From contig JAGXGU010000044.1 in assembly GCA_024636575.1 (NCBI GenBank), forward strand, positions 1 through 7,680: 7,680 nt of DNA. The letters are read 5' to 3'. Each line of letters opens with the position of its first letter. Position 1 is the first letter of the stretch. The notes beneath the pieces are model-generated. The model was not told the origin of the DNA. It worked only from the letters and a program-made list of their open reading frames with translations, and did not search any database. The DNA is from Altererythrobacter sp. GTDB taxonomy: Bacteria; Pseudomonadota; Alphaproteobacteria; Sphingomonadales; Sphingomonadaceae. The position numbers and the translations under genes are program-made. This document shows positions 1 through 5,859 of the stretch, one piece after another.

Positions 1-100
1 TCACAACAGGTATGCCATAGGCGAGCATGGCGGAATGGCGCCGGTTGATCCGGCTGCCGAATTCGTCCCGCCTTGCAGTGCCGCGGTATCCGGTTCTCAT
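1..100 (-). CDS. mreD: Rod shape-determining protein MreD, N-terminal fragment (runs off the left edge)
   Basis: Only about the first 33 codons are in the window. Reading the minus strand from the ATG at 100-98 gives an arginine-rich, presumably cytoplasmic N-terminus (MRTGYRGTARRDEFG, then SRINRRHSAMLAYGIPVV) that leads into what looks like the first hydrophobic segment. MreD is a small polytopic inner-membrane protein of the elongasome and normally follows mreC. The start overlaps the mreC stop as ATGA, which suggests translational coupling. The identification rests mainly on gene order (mreB-mreC-mreD) and on the N-terminal style seen in related alphaproteobacteria, because too little sequence is present for a domain call. 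The rest of the gene lies outside the window. Confidence 0.75.
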   Translation of the reverse strand, partial: MRTGYRGTARRDEFGSRINRRHSAMLAYGIPVV

Positions 101-987
101 TCACCCGGCCCTTGGTCGATCGGAGTGGCCGCACCGCGGATCGCATCGGGCTGCCAGATTGGATCGACCGACACGAAATCGGTCGCTGCCGGATCGCTGA
201 TAATACGCGCCAACGCGCCATCGTTGGTCAGCTCTGAAACCACCGCAACCGCTACCCCGGGCCGATAATAGCCGCCCAATCCGCTAGTCACGAAGACATC
301 GCCGATTTCCAACGGATTTATTCCCAGATTGATCAGGCGAATTCGCAGCAACCCGTCACCGCGCCCTTCGGCCAGCGCCACGACATTATCCTGAGCACGG
401 CGGACCGGCAGCACGCTCTGGCTATCGGTAAGCAGCAGGATACGCGAGGAATTGCGGCCAGTTTCGAGGACTCGTCCTACTACGCCTCGCGGGCCGCGGA
501 CGGGCATACCCGGGGTGACGCCCCGTGAAGTTCCGGCCCCGAGATAGGCGAACCGGCGGGTGCTGGCAGCAGTCGAGCCAATGATGCGGGAAACCACCAC
601 CGGTTCCACGTCGGCGTCCCTCAGGTCGAGTAAGGCCTTGAGCCGCTTATTTTCCTGCGCGACAGCCTCGGCTTCTGCCATGCGAATGCGCGCCAGCTCC
701 ACTTCGCGCTTCAACTGCGCGTTCTGGCTGCCTGCACGGTAATAGCCGGCGATACTTTCGATCAGGCCCTGACTGTCAGTACGAACTTCTGCGGAAATCC
801 TGCCAACCGGAGCGACGGCATCGGACGCCACCATGCGCGGTCCGTTGAAGTTGGCCGGACGCCACAGCGACAGGCCAAGCAGGACCGCGCCAATCAGCGC
901 GCCGATACCAGCCACAACATAGCCGGTGAAAATTCCGTATTGCGCCCTACGCGAAAAGCCGGGGCGCCGTTTGGAAGGCGGCGCCAT
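97..987 (-). CDS. mreC: Rod shape-determining protein MreC
   Basis: MreC is a bitopic inner-membrane protein that links the cytoplasmic MreB filament to the periplasmic peptidoglycan synthases (PBP2/RodA) during elongation. The 296-residue product has a basic cytoplasmic N-terminus (KRR, SRR within residues 5-15), one membrane helix at about 19-41, a charged coiled coil at about 84-122 used in the family for dimerisation, and then the periplasmic beta-rich domain. Family-typical stretches in that domain include GVTPGMPV (about 157-163), LLLTDSQSVLPV (about 184-195) and a GD-V-VTSGLGG segment (about 229-239). The ATG start at 987-985 is supported by the purine-rich sequence GGAAGGGA, about 5 nt upstream and lying wholly within the 13-nt gap after mreB. 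The C-terminus is short and proline/glycine-rich, and its stop overlaps the mreD start. Length and architecture are normal for the family. Confidence 0.96.
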   Translation of the reverse strand: MAPPSKRRPGFSRRAQYGIFTGYVVAGIGALIGAVLLGLSLWRPANFNGPRMVASDAVAPVGRISAEVRTDSQGLIESIAGYYRAGSQNAQLKREVELARIRMAEAEAVAQENKRLKALLDLRDADVEPVVVSRIIGSTAASTRRFAYLGAGTSRGVTPGMPVRGPRGVVGRVLETGRNSSRILLLTDSQSVLPVRRAQDNVVALAEGRGDGLLRIRLINLGINPLEIGDVFVTSGLGGYYRPGVAVAVVSELTNDGALARIISDPAATDFVSVDPIWQPDAIRGAATPIDQGPGE

Positions 988-1000
988 GATTGTCCCTTCC

Positions 1001-2044
1001 TCAGGCGGTCATCAACACGCCGCGATAGATGGGATCTTCCATGGCCCGGCCCGTGCCGATTGCCACACAAGAAAGCGGATCTTCCGCGATACTGACCGGC
1101 AGGCCGGTTTCCTCGCGCAAATGTTTGTCGAGACCGCTGATCAGCGCGCCGCCGCCGGTCAGGACGATACCCTGATCGACAATATCGGCAGCCAGTTCCG
1201 GAGCCGTATTTTCCAGCGCAATGCGGACACCTTCAACGATGGCGCCGATGGGTTCGGCCAGGGCTTCGGCCAGATGCCCCTGATTGATGGTGATTTCTTT
1301 CGGTACGCCATTGACCAGATCGCGGCCCTTGAGCGTGATTGTCAGGCCGATGCCGTCTTCCGGCGGAACGGCGATACCGTATTCCTTCTTGATCCGTTCA
1401 GCAGTGGATTCGCCGATCAGCAAATTGTGGTGACGGCGCACATAGGACACGATGGCTTCGTCCATCTTGTCCCCGCCCGTGCGGACGGAGGTGGTGTAGG
1501 CCAGGCCGCGCAGTGACAGCACGGCAACTTCGGTGGTGCCGCCGCCAATATCGACGACCATCGAACCAACAGGTTCCGTTACCGGCATATCCGCGCCGAT
1601 CGCAGCCGCCATCGGTTCCAGAATCAGATACACCTGGCTGGCACCGGCATTGCTGGCCGCATCGCGGATCGCGCGGCGTTCGACCGAGGTTGATCCGGAG
1701 GGAACGCAAATCACGATTTCGGGATAGCTGAACATGCTTTTCTTGCCGTGAACCTTGCGGATGAAATGCTCGATCATCTTTTCGGCAATTTCGATATCCG
1801 CGATCACGCCGTCACGCAGCGGGCGGATCGCCTCGATACTGTCGGGGGTCTTGCCCATCATCATCTTTGCATCATCGCCAACGGCCTTGACCTTGGTAAT
1901 GCCGTTCAGCGTTTCGATGGCAACCACCGAAGGTTCGTTCAGCACGATCCCGCGCCCTTCGACATAAACCAGCGTATTGGCGGTACCGAGGTCGATCGCC
2001 ATGTTTTGCGATCCGAATTTGAAAAGGCGGGAAATAAAGCTCAT
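1001..2044 (-). CDS. mreB: Rod shape-determining protein MreB (bacterial actin)
   Basis: MreB is an actin-fold ATPase. It forms membrane-associated filaments on the cytoplasmic face and directs lateral cell-wall synthesis. The 347-residue protein shows the actin/Hsp70 nucleotide-binding signatures: phosphate-1 DLGTANT (18-24), phosphate-2 DIGGGTTE (165-172) and the adenosine motif LTGGGALISGLD near residue 290. An amphipathic N-terminus, MSFISRLFKFG, fits the membrane-anchoring helix of Gram-negative MreB. The start at 2044 is chosen because it gives the canonical length and N-terminus. An in-frame TTG 51 nt further upstream would add 17 residues that do not look like MreB. No strong Shine-Dalgarno sequence precedes the chosen ATG (upstream is CGGATTCGTCGTCGCA), so initiation may be weak or structure-dependent. 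It is the first gene of the mreBCD operon and is divergent from mutL. Confidence 0.97.
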   Translation of the reverse strand: MSFISRLFKFGSQNMAIDLGTANTLVYVEGRGIVLNEPSVVAIETLNGITKVKAVGDDAKMMMGKTPDSIEAIRPLRDGVIADIEIAEKMIEHFIRKVHGKKSMFSYPEIVICVPSGSTSVERRAIRDAASNAGASQVYLILEPMAAAIGADMPVTEPVGSMVVDIGGGTTEVAVLSLRGLAYTTSVRTGGDKMDEAIVSYVRRHHNLLIGESTAERIKKEYGIAVPPEDGIGLTITLKGRDLVNGVPKEITINQGHLAEALAEPIGAIVEGVRIALENTAPELAADIVDQGIVLTGGGALISGLDKHLREETGLPVSIAEDPLSCVAIGTGRAMEDPIYRGVLMTA

Positions 2045-2236
2045 TGCGACGACGAATCCGTATGATTTTCGGGTTGTTGCTGCAGCGTTCTGCAACAGAC
2101 GTGACCCGCGTATGACAGGAAGTATCCCCCCTTAACGAAACGCTGGAGAAAACACCAAAAATTTATGTAAACAGCCCACCGTTTTTTAACCACCGGCCTC
2201 GAAATTACTTCGCTTGGGCGCTAAGCTGGAATTCTG
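2045..2236. promoter_or_regulatory. Divergent intergenic region carrying mreB and mutL promoters
   Basis: This 192-nt non-coding stretch separates the divergent mreB and mutL genes and must hold promoters for both. It contains an AT-rich core (about 2150-2190), unlike the GC-rich flanks. I could not assign a convincing -35/-10 pair in either direction. The best single hexamer is TTTACA, read on the minus strand around 2165-2170, but it has no good -10 partner at 16-18 nt. The mreB leader contains a GANTC site at 2054-2058, the CcrM methylation target in alphaproteobacteria, and a possible small hairpin at about 2074-2096. TTAACCA at 2186-2192 resembles a CtrA half-site, but no properly spaced second half is present. 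The mutL ribosome binding site is a weak CTGGAA ending about 6 nt before its ATG. Confidence 0.6.
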
Positions 2237-4069
2237 ATGCCGCAAATACGCCGCCTCCCTGAATCCCTGGTAAATCGCATCGCCGCCGGCGAAGTGGTCG
2301 AACGGCCTGCGGCTGCGCTGAAGGAATTGATCGAAAATGCCATCGATGCGGGGGCCAGCAGGATCGCGGTGCAGCTGATCGAAGGTGGATTGTCGCGGAT
2401 CGAAGTGACCGATGATGGCTGCGGGATGGCCCCGGCGGACATGGCGCTGGCGCTGGAACGTCACGCCACCTCCAAGCTGCCGGAATCGCTGATCGGGGAA
2501 GAAGAGTCCATCGAACAGGTTCTGACGCTGGGGTTCAGGGGAGAAGCATTACCCTCCATCGCCAGCGTCGCACGTTTCACGCTTGAAAGCCGGCCGCATG
2601 GTGCGGGCCAGGATCCGGGGCAGGGCTGGCGGCGGGTGGTGGATCACGGCGAATTGCTGGAGGATGGCCCTGCTGCATTGCCACCCGGCACCCGCGTTCG
2701 GGTCGAACAATTGTTTCACAAGGTTCCTGCGCGGCGCAAATTCCTGCGCACCGCGCGCAGCGAATATGCCGCCTGCAAGGATGTGGTGCACCGCCTGGCC
2801 ATGGCGCGGCCGGACATCGGCTTCACGCTTGATCACGGGGGGCGACGCGCCTTGTCGCTGCAACCGGGGGAGGCGCTGGCGACCCGTGTGGCCGGCATCA
2901 TTGCCCGCGAATTGGCCGACAACGGGGTTGCGATCGATCTGGATCGCGGTTCGATGCGGCTGACGGGGATCGCCGGGCTGCCGACCTACAATCGCGGTGT
3001 GGCGGATCATCAATATCTGTTCGTCAATGGCCGTCCGGTAAAGGACCGGCTGCTGACCGGCGCGGTGCGCGGCGCCTATTCCGACATGCTGGCGCGGGAC
3101 CGGCACGCGGTGCTGGCGCTGTTCCTCACCCTGCCACCGGAGGATGTGGATGTGAACGTCCATCCAGCCAAGATTGAAGTGCGGTTTCGCGACGGGCAGG
3201 CAGTGCGCGGATTTATCGTCTCCGGACTGCGCCAGGCCTTGGCCACGGGGGATCGGCGCAGCGCTCAGTCGCCTGACGTGGCGGCAATGGGGCGGTGGCA
3301 GTCGGAACCGCTGGCAGAACCCTCGCCCGCCCTGCGATCGATATTTGAAGGTCGTGACTGGACTTCTCCCTCGGACGCAGGCGTGTCATCGCCGCGCCCG
3401 GTTTGGCGCGGTCCTGATAGTGATACACTCGCCGCGCCCATGGGCAGGGCGGAAACGGCAGAAGAACTCTCCCCCGAATCGGCCCGATACCCACTCGGGA
3501 TTGCGCGCGGACAGGTGGCGAACACCTATATTGTGGCCGAAGCGGCAGACGGGCTGGTACTGGTCGACCAGCACGCCGCGCATGAACGGCTGGTGTTGGA
3601 ACGTCTGCGGGCAGCTGGCGCGGAAGATGCCGTCAAACGCAGCCAGGCCTTGCTGATGCCCGATGTTGTAGAGCTGGAAGAAACCGCCTGCGACCGGTTG
3701 GAAGATGCCGCTGACAAACTCGCCGCGCTGGGCCTTGTGATCGAACGATTCGGACCGGGCGCAATGTTGGTGCGCGCGGTTCCGGCCGCGCTTGGTAAAA
3801 GCAATCCGGTGGCACTACTGCGCGATATCGACGATGATCTGGCCAAACATGGCGAGGCATTGTTACTGGGCGAGAAGCTCGACCTGGTGCTGGCGACCAT
3901 GGCCTGCCATGGTTCGGTGCGGGCAGGGCGCATCCTGTCGGTGGCTGAAATGAACGCGCTGCTGCGCGAAATGGAACGTACACCGAGATCGGGCCAGTGC
4001 AATCACGGGCGCCCGACCTGGGTCAAACTATCGATGGAAGATGTCGAAAAATTATTCGGGAGGCATTGA
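2237..4069 (+). CDS. mutL: DNA mismatch repair protein MutL (endonuclease-type)
   Basis: MutL couples mismatch recognition by MutS to strand incision and excision. The 610-residue protein starts with the GHKL ATPase domain (about 1-330). Visible motifs are ELIENAIDAGA with E30 and N34 for catalysis and Mg binding, DDGCGM (59-64), RHATSK (75-80) and GFRGEAL (99-105). A low-conservation linker rich in proline and serine (about 340-420) leads to the C-terminal dimerisation domain from about residue 425. That domain has the full metal-binding endonuclease motif DQHA-xx-E-xxxx-E (D444, E450, E455), ACHGSVRAG (from A556) and CNHGRPT (588-594), where many homologues have CPHGRP. This predicts nicking activity, as expected where MutH is absent. 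The ATG is right because the protein begins directly at the conserved region (IRRLPESLVNRIAAGEV). The gene is divergent from mreB and overlaps the next gene by 1 nt. Confidence 0.97.
   Translation: MPQIRRLPESLVNRIAAGEVVERPAAALKELIENAIDAGASRIAVQLIEGGLSRIEVTDDGCGMAPADMALALERHATSKLPESLIGEEESIEQVLTLGFRGEALPSIASVARFTLESRPHGAGQDPGQGWRRVVDHGELLEDGPAALPPGTRVRVEQLFHKVPARRKFLRTARSEYAACKDVVHRLAMARPDIGFTLDHGGRRALSLQPGEALATRVAGIIARELADNGVAIDLDRGSMRLTGIAGLPTYNRGVADHQYLFVNGRPVKDRLLTGAVRGAYSDMLARDRHAVLALFLTLPPEDVDVNVHPAKIEVRFRDGQAVRGFIVSGLRQALATGDRRSAQSPDVAAMGRWQSEPLAEPSPALRSIFEGRDWTSPSDAGVSSPRPVWRGPDSDTLAAPMGRAETAEELSPESARYPLGIARGQVANTYIVAEAADGLVLVDQHAAHERLVLERLRAAGAEDAVKRSQALLMPDVVELEETACDRLEDAADKLAALGLVIERFGPGAMLVRAVPAALGKSNPVALLRDIDDDLAKHGEALLLGEKLDLVLATMACHGSVRAGRILSVAEMNALLREMERTPRSGQCNHGRPTWVKLSMEDVEKLFGRH
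4058..4063 (+). promoter_or_regulatory. Strong Shine-Dalgarno that fixes the lipoprotein gene start
   Basis: GGGAGG lies inside the last codons of mutL, 5 nt before the ATG at 4069. It selects this ATG over an in-frame ATG 72 nt upstream inside mutL. With the TGATG stop/start overlap it suggests that the lipoprotein is translated by reinitiation or coupling from mutL. Confidence 0.75.
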
Positions 4070-4578
4070 TGGTGCTGCGTTTGCTTTTGCTTTGTCTGGT
4101 TTCCACCACGATGCTAGGCGCCTGTTCCGAGGATGTCAGTCCTGCGGAGAAAGCTCGGATCGACGCAGCAAAGATTGCAGCGGTTGAACGGGCCAGTATT
4201 GTACCGCCGGATCCCGTATCGCCGCAGAAAATCCATTATCCCGATTATGAAGCCAACGACCTGTTCGGTGCGGGTTGCGCATTTGCGCCCAAGGGTGGCG
4301 GGCTGGGCGCAATTGTGCTGACGCGGTCCGAAGTGGCTTATCTGAAATTGGACAACAAAGTGGTTCGTCTGGCCCCTGATAAAGGCGCCGCCGAGGCACC
4401 CTTTGCGACATGGCAGAAGTATGACGGCCGGACCCATTCAATCCGGTTGGAAATCGCGCCTGGAGATGGAAGTACATCTGGCACGGAAACGGTCGAACAT
4501 CGGGCCGAATTGACCATTCGCAATGGCCGCGACCAGATCGTTTACAGTTCCCTCGGAGCCGTCCAATGCGGATTCTGA
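4069..4578 (+). CDS. Small predicted lipoprotein of unknown function downstream of mutL
   Basis: I do not recognise a named family. The 169-residue product has a short type II signal peptide: VLR, then the hydrophobic LLLLCLVSTTM, then lipobox LGAC with the lipidated cysteine at C19. Residues SED follow; the lack of Asp at +2 fits outer-membrane sorting by the E. coli rule. The mature part opens with a charged, alanine-rich helix (about 25-43) and a proline-rich linker (46-52). A probable small beta-rich domain of about 110 residues follows (about 58-169). Only two cysteines remain in the mature part, C70 and C167, so a disulfide clamping the start and end of the domain is plausible. The start is set by a good Shine-Dalgarno and by the signal peptide. 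It overlaps mutL by 1 nt, yet a periplasmic lipoprotein cannot act directly in mismatch repair, so co-expression is probably incidental. Confidence 0.85.
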   Translation: MVLRLLLLCLVSTTMLGACSEDVSPAEKARIDAAKIAAVERASIVPPDPVSPQKIHYPDYEANDLFGAGCAFAPKGGGLGAIVLTRSEVAYLKLDNKVVRLAPDKGAAEAPFATWQKYDGRTHSIRLEIAPGDGSTSGTETVEHRAELTIRNGRDQIVYSSLGAVQCGF

Positions 4579-4585
4579 CGCCAGG

Positions 4586-5047
4586 TTACCCGGCCGGCGC
4601 GGATGGATCGCGCACACGGATCAATCCGTTGGAGATCATTTCCAGAACCAGTTCACCGTTCTGATTGAAGGTCTGGCTTTGCGATTTGAAAATGCCCATG
4701 TCCGGGCGCGATTTGCTTCGCCGCTTTTCCAGGATTTCACTGCGGCATGACAGGGTGTCTCCGGGATAAACCGGCTTGGTCCAGCGCAGATTATCGACCC
4801 CGGGCGATCCAAGTCCGGCTTGCTGGTGGATTTTCATGTCTTCGACCATCATCCGCATGGTCATGGCGCAGGTATGCCATCCGCTGGCGGAAAGCCTGCC
4901 GAAATGGGTCTGCGCGGCGGCCTCGTCGTCAAGGTGGAATGGCTGCGGATCATAGGCCTGCGCAAATTCCATCACTTCTTCGCGGGTCACTTCGTAATGG
5001 CCGAACGACTTCGTTGACCCGACGGCGATATCTTCGAAAAAAAGCAT
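4586..5047 (-). CDS. MaoC-type hotdog dehydratase (enoyl-CoA hydratase-like)
   Basis: This is a single-domain hotdog protein of the MaoC/(R)-specific enoyl-CoA hydratase family, 153 residues long. Such proteins hydrate trans-2-enoyl-CoA in fatty-acid, polyhydroxyalkanoate or branched-acid metabolism; the actual substrate cannot be read from the sequence. The active-site loop is AYDPQPFHLD, with Asp33 and His38 spaced as in the PhaJ-type catalytic dyad (D-x4-H). It is followed by FGRLSASGWHT (49-59), the conserved G-x-x-A-S-G segment near the acyl-CoA pocket. A family-typical VYPGDTL turn is at 93-99. The start at 5047 gives MLFFEDIAVG, a normal MaoC N-terminus. A GTG at 5095 would extend it into the preceding gene and is less likely. 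The Shine-Dalgarno is weak (GGAA, 6 nt upstream). It starts 25 nt after the glutaredoxin-MauE gene, so probable co-transcription, and converges on the lipoprotein gene with 7 nt between stops. Confidence 0.9.
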   Translation of the reverse strand: MLFFEDIAVGSTKSFGHYEVTREEVMEFAQAYDPQPFHLDDEAAAQTHFGRLSASGWHTCAMTMRMMVEDMKIHQQAGLGSPGVDNLRWTKPVYPGDTLSCRSEILEKRRSKSRPDMGIFKSQSQTFNQNGELVLEMISNGLIRVRDPSAPAG

Positions 5048-5072
5048 TTGGGTTCCGTTCAATGGGCTGGGG

Positions 5073-5816
5073 CTAATACACCAGCATCCAGACACCCATA
5101 GCCATCATCGCCAGATTTTCCGACAGGGAAACGAAGCCCAGCGGCACATTCCCGCTACCGCCGACGCAGGCGCATTTGATGTCGCGTTTCTGGACATAAA
5201 CGGCGTAAAATACTGATACGGCACCAATCGTGCCAATGGTCAGCGCCACCGAAATCGAAATCCACGGCAGCACGCGCCCGGCCATCAGTACGGCGGTTAT
5301 CGCCTCAAGATAAGGGTAGGCGGAGCCATAGGGCACGAACCGTTTGGCCAACAGGTCATAGCCCACGAACATGCTGGAAAATTGTTCGACGTCCTGCAGT
5401 TTCAGCATCGCCAGCATCGCCATGGAAAAGGCGATAAACCATTCCCCGGTCCGGATCGTCAGCGGCATTCCGTACACGAATTGGCTGATCGCCAGGGCGA
5501 GCCCCAAGGCCACAGCAAACACTGCCAGAACCGGCCGGTAAGTGGTCTTGTCCGGATCGGGCAACGGATTGCCGAAATAGGCCCTGAGTTCGGTGTAGCC
5601 ACCGATCCGCGCATCGCTGATGTAGGTTTGCGGCGTGGTTTCTACGCCGTGTTTTTCCTTGAATGTATCTGTTTGTTCGCGGGTGGTGAGATGGTGATCC
5701 TCCACCATGTATCCCTGCCGCTCCAGCAGCCATTTGGACTTGATCCCATAGGGACAGACATGTTTGTCCATCACCATGCGGTGGATTGCTGCAGTCTTCT
5801 TGCCGGTGTTTGTCAT
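5073..5816 (-). CDS. Glutaredoxin-MauE/DoxX fusion membrane redox protein
   Basis: The 247-residue protein joins two modules. Residues about 10-84 form a glutaredoxin-like thioredoxin fold. The active-site motif is CPYG (C21), so monothiol, lacking the second cysteine of CPYC. The cis-proline motif TTPQTYI (60-66) and the glutathione-site IGGYTEL (71-77) are present. After a short linker (84-93), about four to five hydrophobic segments follow (roughly 95-115, 125-145, 165-183, 186-207 and 228-246), resembling the MauE/DoxX-like redox-associated membrane family. A KCACVGG loop (C215, C217) precedes the last segment, as in MauE-type proteins. C21, C215 and C217 are the only cysteines, so thiol transfer between the cytosolic domain and the membrane CxC pair is a plausible inference. 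Exact substrate unknown. Start: ATG at 5816; the Grx fold needs the residues before M14, so later ATGs are unlikely. A CsoR-like operator lies just upstream. Confidence 0.88.
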   Translation of the reverse strand: MTNTGKKTAAIHRMVMDKHVCPYGIKSKWLLERQGYMVEDHHLTTREQTDTFKEKHGVETTPQTYISDARIGGYTELRAYFGNPLPDPDKTTYRPVLAVFAVALGLALAISQFVYGMPLTIRTGEWFIAFSMAMLAMLKLQDVEQFSSMFVGYDLLAKRFVPYGSAYPYLEAITAVLMAGRVLPWISISVALTIGTIGAVSVFYAVYVQKRDIKCACVGGSGNVPLGFVSLSENLAMMAMGVWMLVY

Positions 5817-5822
5817 CGCCCT

Positions 5823-5851
5823 GAAATATACCCTATAGGGGTATTATTCAA
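5823..5851 (-). promoter_or_regulatory. Putative promoter of the glutaredoxin-MauE gene
   Basis: On the minus strand, TTGAAT (5851-5846) can serve as a -35 element. It is followed either by TATTTC (5828-5823, 17-nt spacer) or by TATATT (5830-5825, 15-nt spacer) as the -10. The spacer is filled by the dyad described separately, an arrangement that would let a bound repressor block RNA polymerase. Transcription would begin at about 5815-5819, at or within a few nucleotides of the ATG at 5816, so the mRNA could be nearly leaderless. Only a weak CAGGG lies before the ATG. The call is by eye. Confidence 0.45.
5828..5844 (-). promoter_or_regulatory. CsoR/CstR/FrmR-like operator dyad
   Basis: The coding-strand sequence ATACCCCTATAGGGTAT is an inverted repeat of ATACCC and GGGTAT around CTATA, with one extra C breaking perfect symmetry. 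A/T-rich ends flanking a C-tract and a G-tract around a TA-rich centre are the hallmark of operators bound by tetrameric CsoR-family repressors (copper-sensing CsoR, persulfide-sensing CstR, formaldehyde-sensing FrmR). The site sits 12 nt upstream of the start codon of a thiol-redox membrane gene and within its likely promoter spacer. That family assignment is by resemblance; no CsoR-type gene is in the window. Confidence 0.6.
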
Positions 5852-5859
5852 GGTGCGGA

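Noticed and set aside
926..2065. Long plus-strand open frames opposite mreB and mreC (for example 926-1516 and 1748-2065)
   Set aside because: They lie antisense to clearly conserved MreB coding sequence, have no plausible domain and arise from the third-position GC bias.
2186..2192. TTAACCA as a CtrA binding site between mreB and mutL
   Set aside because: Only a half-site is present, with no correctly spaced TTAA partner. Such 7-mers are expected by chance in an AT-rich spacer.
2549..3983. Minus-strand open frames opposite mutL (for example 2549-3163 and 3526-4002)
   Set aside because: These are shadows of the MutL frame, with low-complexity Ser/Arg/Ala-rich or His/Gln-rich translations and no ribosome binding site support.
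4616..4629. Inverted repeat ACGGA-TCAA-TCCGT downstream of the lipoprotein gene as a terminator
   Set aside because: The stem is only 5 bp, no T-tract follows, and it lies in maoC coding sequence.
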